Under the pieces are notes generated by a model, which had not been told where the DNA came from, ran no database searches, and saw only the letters and a list, made by a program, of their open reading frames with translations. Positions 41,782-50,824 of a DNA stretch of 64,000 nt are shown piece after piece. Made by a program: the position numbers and the translations under genes. Positions within the stretch are counted from its first letter, which is position 1, and the number at the start of each line of letters is the position of its first letter. Source of the stretch: Aphanomyces cochlioides (taxonomy: Eukaryota > Oomycota > Saprolegniomycetes > Saprolegniales > Verrucalvaceae); NCBI GenBank assembly GCA_019828595.1, contig JAHQRK010000001.1, positions 1,240,001 to 1,304,000 of the forward strand, read 5' to 3'.

Positions 41782-42861
41782 TTACATCACAAAAGAACGA
41801 GAGGTCGTGCCAACCTGCTCTTGCTGCGTTAGACGTTGTGAAATATCTCGCTGCATTCTCTCTTCGAAACGCATGTAATCCATCTACAACATTTCAAATG
41901 AAGCACAAGGTCAAGACATTTTATGCACACCCGTTTGGCCATCGGTTTTATGCTGGGATGGTAAGTAAAACACCCATAATACTTCTGCTCCAATTCTTCC
42001 CTGTTCTGTATGTTTGATGTTTTAGGCACAGGGCTCCAACTTTGTCCTTACAGTGATGCGATTTTTCTCGTCGAGACGAACGCGGCTCATGAAATCGAAC
42101 TCAACTTCCTCCTGCATCGCGCGATAAATAAATGAGTACGCCAGCAGCGACGGACCCAAGAGAGTGGTTTGGACTTGACAGTCACGAAGGAATTAGTTCG
42201 TGGATTGTACACACGCTTCTGACGCGTTCGAAATACAGGCGTGACCTCGAGTGCAATTTGCTCCAAGTTGCGTTGCTTTTGTTCTTCGCTCTCTTCGACG
42301 CGCTCAAAAAACTCTTGGGAAATCTCGGCCTGGTTGATGTGTGAAGCAGATCGCTCGAAGGAGACAATACCCAAGCAAGACGAGATTTGTATGTGACGCC
42401 ACAGTTCGGGCACTGCTTTCTTTTTTGTTGGACTTCAGCGTACGATTGAGGATTTCCGCATTTTGGACATTCCTTTGACGAGAAAATTTTTGAGAAATAG
42501 CTACATCACGGCTACCTTTTTGTCAATTTGAGCAAGATACAGTCGCTCAGCGCGTTGACGTCGAATAGCCTCAAGTATTCAAATTACCACAGAGAAATCT
42601 GAAGCATGTACCTCATTCTTGGCTTTCTCTGCTGCCTCCATGCGTCGAATAAAGTCTTGGTTGTCTTTAGCATCATCATCGTCGTCATCGCTTCGGCGGC
42701 CAGACTCCGCAGACCCTCGCCCTAATTTTGGTTTGAATTTACAGTGGCGTCGATCGTCGTCTTTAGCAAATTGCTCCTTCCCAACTCGTTTCCTACGCAA
42801 TCATCTATCATGGGTGGCTTTATCTCGTCAGTTGTTACTTGGGTTTGAGAGGTGTCGCCAT
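41782..42861 (-). CDS. Hypothetical protein with a four-Cys zinc motif and coiled coils
   Basis: Not recognised. Reading starts MATPLKPK at 42,861; a GTAACA...CGTAG intron (about 51 nt) joins to KRVGKEQFAKDDDRRHCKFK. An Asp-run (SDDDDDDAKDN) and a charged helix (DFIRRMEAAEKAKNE, then AIRRQRAERLYLAQIDKK) follow. Then comes ECPKCGNPQSYAEVQQKRKQ with CPNCGVTYKS, a CX2C...CX2C zinc ribbon. Later exons give AEISQEFFERVEESEEQKQR, VYNPRTNSFVTVKSK, VEFDFMSRVRLDEKNRIT and MDYMRFEERMQRDISQRL. About seven exons; the last splice sites are less certain. The basic, acidic and coiled composition suggests a nuclear protein, which is inferred. Its ATG lies only 15 bp past the stop of the next upstream gene. 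Confidence 0.6.
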
Positions 42862-42876
42862 TCGATTGATGTACTC

Positions 42877-43899
42877 CTAGGTAAAGCTGTCAGATAGGCT
42901 CTCGGTTCCCTCCTCTACCATGTGAGCTTGGTTATCCTTCTTAGAGGGTCGCGCTTTTTGCTCAACCAATGTGGCGTACAACAATCGCTTTTGTGTTTCA
43001 GTCAAATGATTCAGCTGAAACGATGATAGTTGGTCTTTTTGCGGCTTCATGGATGGCCCAGGATGTCTCAAGCCATAGCCCTGTCGACTTCGGTGGACAT
43101 CTCGATCCACTGAGATGGCAGCTCGTGTGATTGACGACCGCTTGGACTTGTCGACCAAGATATCAACGGCACGGTCGACTGCTTCTGGTGATGCTTTGTA
43201 TTCAAAAGCATCGTGGACGTCGCGAACTGCTTTGCGCAAGATTTCTTCAGTCTTCTCATCCCTGGCCTGATTAACTTGACCTACGGCCTCGTGCATTGCA
43301 AGATCTACTTGTTTGCTCACAGCTTCCTTTTCTTCAACCGCAATTGTCCCAAGCACTTTTGCAACTGTCGAAGCTTGCTTGACGTTGTTGGCCTTGGCTA
43401 GCTCCACAAGCGAAGCTTCGTCTTTCTCCTGGCGTTGCTTGACCGCCTCAATCAAACTCGGTTGACGTTTGCTCGCCACTTCTAGAAGCGATGATGATTT
43501 GATATTCTTGGCTACGTCAACGAGACTCGCACGACTTTCACTGGTTCTGTTGAACGTCTTGGCTACATCCATAAGACTGGGTTGTCGTGCTGGAGCGTTT
43601 TCGTTGGTTTTAGCAGACGAAGATGCAAACTGAGCTAAAGTCATTTGTTCACTTTTTGACGTGACTTGTTGACTTGCTGACGGTTTGGCAATCTCCTCTA
43701 CAATGGCATCATCAACTCCTGCGACCGTCGGAGGAGTTGATGCTTCCTTTTCAGTGGACAATGCGTTTGCGAACTTGCTCAAGCTCGTCGTCTCTCGGAT
43801 CTCGTCATCATGTCCTGTTCGATTGCTCTCTACGAATGCTTGCAAAGCCGTGCTTTGCTTGTCTTTGGCAATGTCCTCATCGATGTCGGCCATTTCCAT
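42877..43899 (-). CDS. Hypothetical repeat protein, 340 residues
   Basis: Not recognised. Starts MEMADIDEDIAKDKQSTAL (ATG at 43,899, first Met). Residues about 45-190 hold seven degenerate copies of (S/T)Lxx(F/V/A)A, including SLSKFANALS, MTLAQFASSS, QPSLMDVAKT, ASLVDVAKN, QPSLIEAVKQ and ASLVELAKAN. These would form short amphipathic helices in a Ser/Glu-rich, mostly disordered protein. The C-terminal part has FQLNHLTETQKRLLYATLV. A perfect 10-bp dyad sits 9 bp upstream of the ATG. The TAG stop is followed in the same frame, five codons later, by the ATG of the gene at 41,782-42,861. Confidence 0.65.
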   Translation of the reverse strand: MEMADIDEDIAKDKQSTALQAFVESNRTGHDDEIRETTSLSKFANALSTEKEASTPPTVAGVDDAIVEEIAKPSASQQVTSKSEQMTLAQFASSSAKTNENAPARQPSLMDVAKTFNRTSESRASLVDVAKNIKSSSLLEVASKRQPSLIEAVKQRQEKDEASLVELAKANNVKQASTVAKVLGTIAVEEKEAVSKQVDLAMHEAVGQVNQARDEKTEEILRKAVRDVHDAFEYKASPEAVDRAVDILVDKSKRSSITRAAISVDRDVHRSRQGYGLRHPGPSMKPQKDQLSSFQLNHLTETQKRLLYATLVEQKARPSKKDNQAHMVEEGTESLSDSFT

Positions 43900-43907
43900 A
43901 ATGACAC

Positions 43908-43932
43908 GAACGGTTTCACATTGAAACCGTTC
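43908..43932 (-). promoter_or_regulatory. Perfect 10-bp hairpin in the 5' leader
   Basis: GAACGGTTTC, 5-nt loop ACATT, GAAACCGTTC. It ends 9 bp before the ATG of the repeat protein gene (minus strand), so it would fold in the mRNA leader or serve as a dyad binding site. Function unknown. Confidence 0.5.
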
Positions 43933-44463
43933 AAATGCTCCTATTGGACAAAATAAATTATATCATTTTACAAGAAATACGACATGATACTTTATACCTC
44001 GATAAATTTCCAGACCGGAAGGTCAGCTCGACGTAGCTCCTATTCAAACTGCACACTTTATCGATTTCACTTTAGAATAATTGTGCTTTGAGCGTGAAAG
44101 ATGGCCAGGTCCAGGTTTTCATTAGTTTACCACTGAATAATCAAAACAAAATATTGATATTATTGTTGATTTGATACGAATTTCCAGACCCCGTTCAATC
44201 GAATCACGCAGGCGGATCGATTCACCAATCGACGCCATTGGCTAATAAATATTTAGGGCGATTGTGATTGGCTGAATAAAATTTTAAAGAAAGCACAGTT
44301 CCCATGAGAGAAAGTACTGTTCTAATTTTCATTCATCCAATGTATTGGCGCGATTGGAGATTGATACAAAAACGAATCCAAATTGGGAAATTTCTAGCGA
44401 ATCCACAATACACTATTTAAGTTTGATATTATTGAAGTCAGGAGCATCACCAAGACAAAGGAC
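43933..44463. other. Divergent intergenic region
   Basis: Lies between the repeat protein gene (minus) and the SENP8-like gene (plus), so it probably holds both promoters. 44,180-44,290 contains a diverged piece of the dispersed repeat (CCAATCG..., GATTGGCTGAATAAAATTT). TTTTCATTCATCCAATG (about 44,326) is an initiator-like stretch. No other signal seen. Confidence 0.4.
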
Positions 44464-45131
44464 ATGAGCTCGTCCTTCCTCTATCATGATGCGCAGTTAT
44501 ATGATCGGGATTTGCGCCTCTTCATGTCAAATGAATGGCTCAATGACGCAGCCATAAATTTCTTCTTCACGATGACTTATCACGAGACCTGTGAAGCACG
44601 CTCTGATGTTCTCTTGATGGACCCGGCTGTCGTTTCCTGCATGATGCTTCAGGTATCTGCCGAGCTTGTAGAAAGTCTGAGAAATGAGCATAGTGCGATG
44701 ACGAAGAAGATCTCCAAGATCTCGCTCAAGGTTTGCAGCTTCGCGAGAAATCATTGATTCTTCTTCCGATTAACGACAGCCAGAATTTCGATTCACAAGG
44801 CAGTCATTGGGCACTCCTTGTTTATTGTACAGACCATGGCTTTCAATTTTACGACTCTAGTTCCAACCACAATAGAGAAAGTGCTGAAGAAGTTGCTGCT
44901 GTCCTCCAGCGTGCTATAGGGCTACCTACGAGTAGTGTGGCAATTGAATCGTGTCCTCAACAGCAAAATGCCTTCGATTGTGGCATGTACGTCTGTCTAA
45001 TTGCAGAGTGGCTTTGCAGATCCCGACTTGGCCTTGAGCAATTGTCCCTCAAAGACTATGTGACTCCGAAGCGAATTCGAGAAACACGACAAGCAATGCC
45101 AGGTATCGTCCAGCGCCTCAAGGAGATGTAA
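44464..45131 (+). CDS. SENP8/NEDP1-like deneddylase (Ulp1 cysteine protease family)
   Basis: SENP8-type proteases mature NEDD8 and strip it from cullins and other targets. Two exons, 44,464-44,652 and 44,694-45,131, are joined across a 41-nt intron (GTATCT...GCATAG, phase 0). The product is 208 residues, close to human SENP8 at about 212. The N-terminus SFLYHDAQLYDRDLRLF with NEWLNDAAINFFF is the substrate-binding front. The catalytic triad is visible as His101 (GSHWALLVY), Asp117 (FQFYDSSS) and Cys159 (CPQQQNAFDCGMYVC), with the oxyanion Gln in CPQQQ. The short single-domain size separates it from SUMO proteases. Start: first ATG. Confidence 0.92.
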
Positions 45132-45250
45132 TTATTCTTTATTGATATTTCTTGCTGGAACGACATCGCGGAAATATAACCTAGAAGGGCATTTCACTTG
45201 GTTGCGAGATTGATCGCATTACCTCGAGACAATTTGCAATCAAGGACTGA

Positions 45251-46730
45251 TTATAAAATCTTTTGGCTCTTGCGTGTTCGCTTTGTTGCATCCCCCATTG
45301 CCTAGACACATCATGCCTTAAAGATAGAGTCGACGGTAGACTTACTTGAAGAATTCATTCGTTGTGCGATTTCCAACGATTAAGTAGATATGAAAGACAA
45401 AAAACGCTATCAACGCCGAGCCTAAACGAGTTAATGCAATCAAAATAGCCAAAGTTACCCATGACAATTGCAATGAAGAGAAGCATGGATGTGACCGGAT
45501 GGATGTAAATCACGTATCGAATAACAATCCACAACGTAGCATCGGCAGGCTCGCCAGTTTCTTGATTGACATACTTGGACTCAAAGAGCTGCATGCTTAC
45601 GACCTATTATTGTTAAATGACTCCACGAAGAACGTCAAAGGTTTGACCTCTCCAAGGAGGACATGAAGCAAAACGTAGGTGGCGTAGATCAAAAAGAGAG
45701 CGTTCACCTACAGGCATGATAAGAATGTTGAAGTTGATTTTACGACAATACCCAGACAAACGCTATGAAGTACTTGTAGTTGCGTTCGCCAACACAAGCA
45801 TTTAACCAAGCTGACAACCAAGTGAGACTCGCACTGAGCATTTATCGCCATGTACCGCAATCTACACCAAAGTCAGTCGATTGATAACTGAATAAACGAA
45901 CGATGATCGAATCGTGGCACGCATACGTTGCACACAGAGCAATGTTTGGAACGAGCTGGTCTATGTGAAGTAGTTACAACGAGACAGGCTATCGAAACAT
46001 TAAATCGTACTTGAGGCAATGACAGGTTGAGCATTCCGATTTTGGGCGATACATGTTGGTATCGAATTTGTAGCCGCTGTAGAGCTCCACATTTTCTAAT
46101 ACCATTGTGTCAGCATGCACCAAGCATGTTATACCACGCACGCTTGTTTATTACTCCAGCAGGTGCTGTGCTCGCTTTGAGAAACGATATTACTGCGGCT
46201 AATACGGCAGCAGGTAGACAATACCTTACACAACTTTAAATCCGTGTCGAGTAAGTGTCTTACTTATGATATTCTGCGAGGTAGATATTGGGAATAAGCG
46301 GGTCGGCAAATACAAGAAAGAGTGCGTAGCCACCGACAACCAAGTGTAGATACACAATCTACGAGAATAGCATTGAATATTCAGTTGCAATGGATCGAAT
46401 TTACTTGCATGAGTGGATTTGGCTTGTTGAGAACGTAGTCGAATATGTCGAGAGTACTTTTGTGTACATCTGGACCGCAGAGTCTCAACAGCAAGCGACT
46501 TATTCAATATGATTACTGTTGTATTTTCATAATGGGTCGACCTACCTTAAGAATGCTGGCGTGTCTTCCAATAGCAATCGCCGGACTGCGCTCATAGCAG
46601 TGTCCCTACAAAAGGCATCAGAACCAATGTCCTTCATATGAAAACACCTGTCGGGGTCGACACCGTAGACGAGAAAGACATAGCCCAGTGGAAGGCCAAT
46701 GCCAACGACAGCGATCGCGACGACATCCAT
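45251..46730 (-). CDS. DHHC palmitoyltransferase, ZDHHC4-like
   Basis: DHHC enzymes attach palmitate to cytosolic cysteines at membranes. The gene has about ten small exons. The start is the ATG at 46,730, leading straight into a membrane helix (MDVVAIAVVGIGLPLGYVF). After a loop (MSAVRRLLLEDTPAFL, then LCGPDVHKSTLDIFDYVL) comes a second helix (VYLHLVVGGYALFLVFADP). The cysteine-rich domain spans three exons: [32 protein letters not shown] and CAWLNACVGERNYKYFIAF, containing the DHHC centre. A third helix (NALFLIYATYVLLHVLLGEV), a fourth (YVIYIHPVTSMLLFIAIVMG) and the TTxE motif (TTNEFF) follow; the stop is at 45,251. Several splice sites were placed by frame only. Confidence 0.85.
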
Positions 46731-46832
46731 CGCCAAGTCGAAGATCCTCAGGATATAATACTAATTCACTCCACCTATGTACTATTTTCAATTATTTTAA
46801 AATAGTGCGAAATGACATGTATATAGTGTAAT

Positions 46833-47057
46833 TTATAAAATTTCTGACTCAGACATGTTGATTTGACGACGAAGTTTGGGTTGCACGAGGACGACAAACT
46901 TGCGAATTCCATGGAATGCCAGAGCTTCCTCGGTCTTGTAGAGCTCATGGAGAGCTGTCGAAAGCTGTCCATCCTCTTCTAATCGACGAAATCTTGTAGC
47001 CCTGATCGAAGTTGGTGGGTCAGACACATGGACTAAAAAATAGGAAGATCGGAACAA
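46833..47057 (-). CDS. Short hypothetical ORF, possible last exon
   Basis: A 74-codon frame without ATG. ATRFRRLEEDGQLSTALHEL and KTEEALAFHGIRKFVVLVQP look like a folded, charged helix-strand segment, so this may be the final exon of a gene whose start is uncertain (splice acceptor TTTTTTAG near 47,033 or GATCAG near 47,004). It lies between the palmitoyltransferase start and the hydrolase pseudogene. No family recognised. Confidence 0.3.
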   Translation of the reverse strand: MFRSSYFLVHVSDPPTSIRATRFRRLEEDGQLSTALHELYKTEEALAFHGIRKFVVLVQPKLRRQINMSESEIL

Positions 47058-47165
47058 CCCCTCCGTGGATTTGACATGGAAACTTGCTGAAGACCTAGCC
47101 TCCTTCGAGAAGGTTTCCCACAGTCTTCATTCGAACATTTGCCATCCAAAGGACACTCGGAAGTC

Positions 47166-48268
47166 ATGGCGCACAATTCCGACCGTGTGCCGATCCTGTT
47201 TACAAGCCCAGAGGTCACGAGCCGCCGCCAGAGTCTTGTACGTGCAGCCCCAATTGCCCTCCTCGGGTTTATGGCGTTTATCTTTCTCACGGTTTATTCG
47301 CCCAATTCGTCCAGCTTCTCCACGAACTCGAGTGTCTCGCTGCGATCGAAGTCTAACCTGCCAATTTTGACCAAGAACCCAATCATTGGTATCCATGCCC
47401 ATACAAGTACGGTGATGATTTTATTGTGGCTTCGTATTTGAAATGGGTCGAAAGCGCTGGTGGTCGAGGTGTGCGCATCCCTTACAACGCCACCAAAGAC
47501 GAACTCGACGTACTCTTGAAGAGCGTCAACGGCGTGCTTTTCCCAGGAGGTGGCGGTAACCCGAATGAAACTGCCGAATACATTTACGAAAAGGCGATCG
47601 AGTTCAACAAGAACGGAACGCATTTCCCTCTCTGGGGCACGTGCCTCGGATTCGAATGGCTTGTTCAGCTCCAGGCACAAAACAAATCGATTTTGGACAA
47701 TGTGGATGCTGACAACGTGAGCTCCACGCTTTTGTTCCATCAAGAAAACAAAAAGTCGAGCCGCTTGTTCGCCTTCAGCCCCACGTTTTAACTTTTGGGC
47801 AAAGCCCCTATCACAGCCAACTTCCATTTCCTTGGTATTTTGGAAAAGCACTTCGACGACACGGCGCTTCTGAAGTCGTTCTACAAGGTAAGCAATCTCT
47901 TTCAGACATTTAACTGACGTCGCTCTTCTTAGAAACTTGCCACATCTGAAGATAAGCAAGGCCAAACGTATGTTGCTGCCATCGAAGCCTTCGACTATCC
48001 CATCTACGGCGTACAATTCCATCCTGAAAAGATCCCGTATGAAATTGGCGACGACAAGACGGGTGGCAGCATGAATCTCGTCGTCCACAGCTACGAAGCA
48101 ATTGTCACTTCGCAAGCGTTTACACATTTCTTCATCGGTGAAGCCCGTCGCAACAACCACAGCTTCGCGAACCCTGAAGAAGAAAAGGCTGCGTTGTTGC
48201 TCAACTACGAGCTCTCCAACCGATCGTATCCTTATTTCGAGTCGACTATCGTTTTTAAACTCCCTTAA
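47166..48268 (+). pseudogene. Gamma-glutamyl hydrolase (peptidase C26), broken copy
   Basis: The intact relative is the minus-strand gene at 48,450-49,520. The frame starts at the ATG at 47,166 and includes a membrane/signal segment (SLVRAAPIALLGFMAFIFL). At about 47,408 one base is missing in HAHTST, so the rest lies in another frame: FIVASYLKWVESAGGRGVRI, WGTCLGFEWLVQL with the catalytic Cys. A TAA at 47,789 follows SPTF; the frame then continues LLGKAPITANFHFLG. After a 46-nt intron near 47,887-47,932 comes the active-site His (YGVQFHPEK) and the end at 48,268. Two lesions make it non-functional. Confidence 0.85.
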
Positions 48269-48449
48269 TTGCAATGACAACGACTGTCCATCTTTGCCAA
48301 TTTCAGTTTTCTGTCTTTGAAGCAATGACCTCCAACAGACAGCAGACTACATCAGAGAGAGCGAAGCTGGAAAGCAAATGAGTTACTCGGACGGGAGTAT
48401 TTTATTCACAAGCCAAAGCATGATACCAGGACGAAGAGAGAACTACATT

Positions 48450-49520
48450 TTATGGAAACACGAGGGTCTCAACATACGCAGGATACGACCGGTTGGACGT
48501 GTGCACATTGTACAACAACGACGCTTGTTGTTCAGCGGTGGTTGGGAATTTGTGGTTGTTGCGGCGAGCTTCTTGGATGAAGAAATGACCAAAGGACTGC
48601 GACGCGAGGATGGCTTCGTAGGTATGATCGATCCACTTCCAGAGGCGACCATCAGGAAATTCACCGAACTCGAAAGCGTTCTTCTCAGGGTGGAATTGCG
48701 TGCCGTAGAATGGATAGTTGAATGCTTCGATCACAGCAATATAAGTACGTCCTTGGCGATCCACCGACGTCGCCGTTGGGTTATAGAACGACGTGAGCGA
48801 CTCAGTGGCAGCGAAATGCGTGTCAAAGATACCAAAGTCGTGGAAATTGTCCGTGAGCGGAGCCGTGGCGAGGACATCGAAAAAGGGACTGAAGTTAAAG
48901 ATGCGGCTTGGGCGATTGGCGTCTTTTTGAAATTGGAGCGACGAGCTGATGTTTGCAGCATCGACGCGGTCCAAGATGGAATAATTCTTCGAAGTCAATT
49001 GTACAAGCCATTCGAATCCGAGACACGTTCCCCATACTGGGAAGTAGGTTCCGTTGTCGTTCAGTTCGATCGCGTACTTGTAGATGAATTCCGCAGCTTC
49101 GTTCGGGTCGCCATCACCACCGGGAAAGAGAACTCCATTGACGCTGTTCAAAATATGGGTGAGTTCGGCTTCTGATGCATTGTATGGAATACGAACAGCA
49201 CGACCACCAGCGCTTTCAACCCACTTGACATACGAGGCGGCTATAAATTCATCTTTGTACGTGGACGACACGTGTGCGTGGATGCCAATGATAGGATTTG
49301 GCGTCAGAATCGGCAAGTTGCCATGCAATACGACAGTCGATGCCGTTGCATTGGCAACTTTGGAATTTCCATGGCCCAAGAAAGCCACAGCCGCGACAAT
49401 TGCCGAAAGTGCGGTCAGACCAACAAATACAGCCTTGAACGTCACGCGGGACGACCATGGCGTCTTATGAGCTGGCTTGAAGAGGATTGGCAATGTGTCT
49501 TCCGAGGTCGGTCGAGTCAT
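48450..49520 (-). CDS. Gamma-glutamyl hydrolase (peptidase C26), membrane-anchored or secreted
   Basis: Gamma-glutamyl hydrolases trim polyglutamate tails from folates, in lysosome-like compartments or outside the cell. The 356-residue frame starts at the ATG at 49,520 (MTRPTSEDTLPIL). An N-terminal hydrophobic segment near residues 30-50 (VFVGLTALSAIVAAVAFLG) is a signal anchor. The class-I amidotransferase fold follows: PIIGIHAHVSS, YVKWVESAGGRAVRIPYNAS, VNGVLFPGGDGDPNE, WGTCLGFEWLVQL (nucleophile Cys) and YGTQFHPEKNAFEF (catalytic His). Single exon, whereas the paralogue has an intron. Convergent with the broken copy; 181 bp separate the stops. Confidence 0.9.
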   Translation of the reverse strand: MTRPTSEDTLPILFKPAHKTPWSSRVTFKAVFVGLTALSAIVAAVAFLGHGNSKVANATASTVVLHGNLPILTPNPIIGIHAHVSSTYKDEFIAASYVKWVESAGGRAVRIPYNASEAELTHILNSVNGVLFPGGDGDPNEAAEFIYKYAIELNDNGTYFPVWGTCLGFEWLVQLTSKNYSILDRVDAANISSSLQFQKDANRPSRIFNFSPFFDVLATAPLTDNFHDFGIFDTHFAATESLTSFYNPTATSVDRQGRTYIAVIEAFNYPFYGTQFHPEKNAFEFGEFPDGRLWKWIDHTYEAILASQSFGHFFIQEARRNNHKFPTTAEQQASLLYNVHTSNRSYPAYVETLVFP

Positions 49521-50824
49521 TTTGAAAAGTGAAGAAGAATTTCGCAATCCATGGCATTTCGTGACGATTCAGGAGACCAATGACCTTCTTCATCAGCCAC
49601 TTATTATGTTGAAGTGCGATCTTGGTTACGGCCAATCAAGCGACGGTCTCTCGACGACTCGACTTGGACTTCCGACGTCGACTGCCGTGTTCGCTGTCGT
49701 CCAACTTGGCGATCTGATCTTGCTGACGTTCAAGTACTCCAATACGACTGGACGACTGAGATGTACCTAACCGAGACTACGTAAAGTGAATGGTTCAAGT
49801 TGCAAAAGCTAACTTGACGACGTTAGAATTTCTCCATGCTGTAGTCCAACAAATAATCCCTTGAGGTGAAAGAATGGATACGTCGATTGAAAGAATGCTG
49901 GAAGGAGCTGGATGAAGACAAAAAGGCTTCTGGGCGATTCCAAATCCAAGCAAAATTTCCTCGACCTTGGTGGCCATGTGGTTGCCATTTTTGGGTTGTC
50001 AGATGAATTTCAGCGGAGAACGCCTTCCATCCTACCAGCATAGTACAATTCGTCGCCGACTTTGAAGAGCGAGACGTCCGAGCCGACTACGTGTGGTTGC
50101 CATTTTTGGGTTGTCAGATGAATTTCAGCGGAGAACGCCTTCCATCCTACCAGCATAGTACAATTCGTCGCCGACTTTGAAGAGCGAGACGTCCGAGCCG
50201 ACTACGTGTGGTTGGCAGTGTTTGTGTGGCAATCCTCACCCATGGAGATATAGTTGCTGATATGTTGGAGGGACCATGGGAACAAGTTAGTCCTTGACCA
50301 TGATATATGGAAGTTAGATAGTAAGATTGCCTAGAGGGAGTGCACTTTGTATAATTCTAGACAGCAGGTCTTGTCGATGCTGCGGGAGTCGTGGCGGTCA
50401 CTACGCTAGGTAGGTGAAAGAAGTGAACAACTGAAGCATAACCCCAGCTGCCCCCTTTTACGAACCCATTGCAGCTTTAGAGTTGTGCTTTTCGTCGTAT
50501 TCTCCGCATAGTTCTGCAGCTCATTGTCAAGACTCAACGCAATCATCCGACGTATTGACTAACGTTAGAGCACCAAGCTATCGACAAACTGGGGATTGAA
50601 TTATTGTCCATCGTCTCGGGGTCGTTTATCCCGTCGCTTTCTTGCAAAGTGTCGATGGTTGAAAGGTCAAATTCGCTAATTGGCGGAGACTTTGCTCTAA
50701 ATTTTCGTGGAAGATTTTGTCATTTTGTCCAATCGTTCCGTGACGATCCATATCAAGATCGCGACGATTTGAGAGAGAGTCGCTGCAAGCTCATCGCCGC
50801 TCCTTGCTTCCGTCCAGGACTAGA
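49521..50824. other. Intergenic region upstream of the giant gene
   Basis: Probably holds both divergent promoters. It contains a 115-bp tandem duplication (listed separately). No coding frame with recognisable features; the rest is unremarkable. Confidence 0.45.
49981..50210 (+). repeat. 115-bp perfect tandem duplication
   Basis: GTTGCCATTTTTGGGTTGTC begins at 49,981 and again at 50,096. The two 115-bp copies read the same throughout, ending at GCCGACTACGTGTG. A third copy starts (GTTGGCA) but diverges after a few bases. Identity indicates a recent event. Confidence 0.9.

Noticed and set aside
44653..44671. A 19-nt intron in the SENP8-like gene
   Set aside because: The 41-nt intron 44,653-44,693 restores the frame and the family sequence (DDEEDLQDLAQGLQ).
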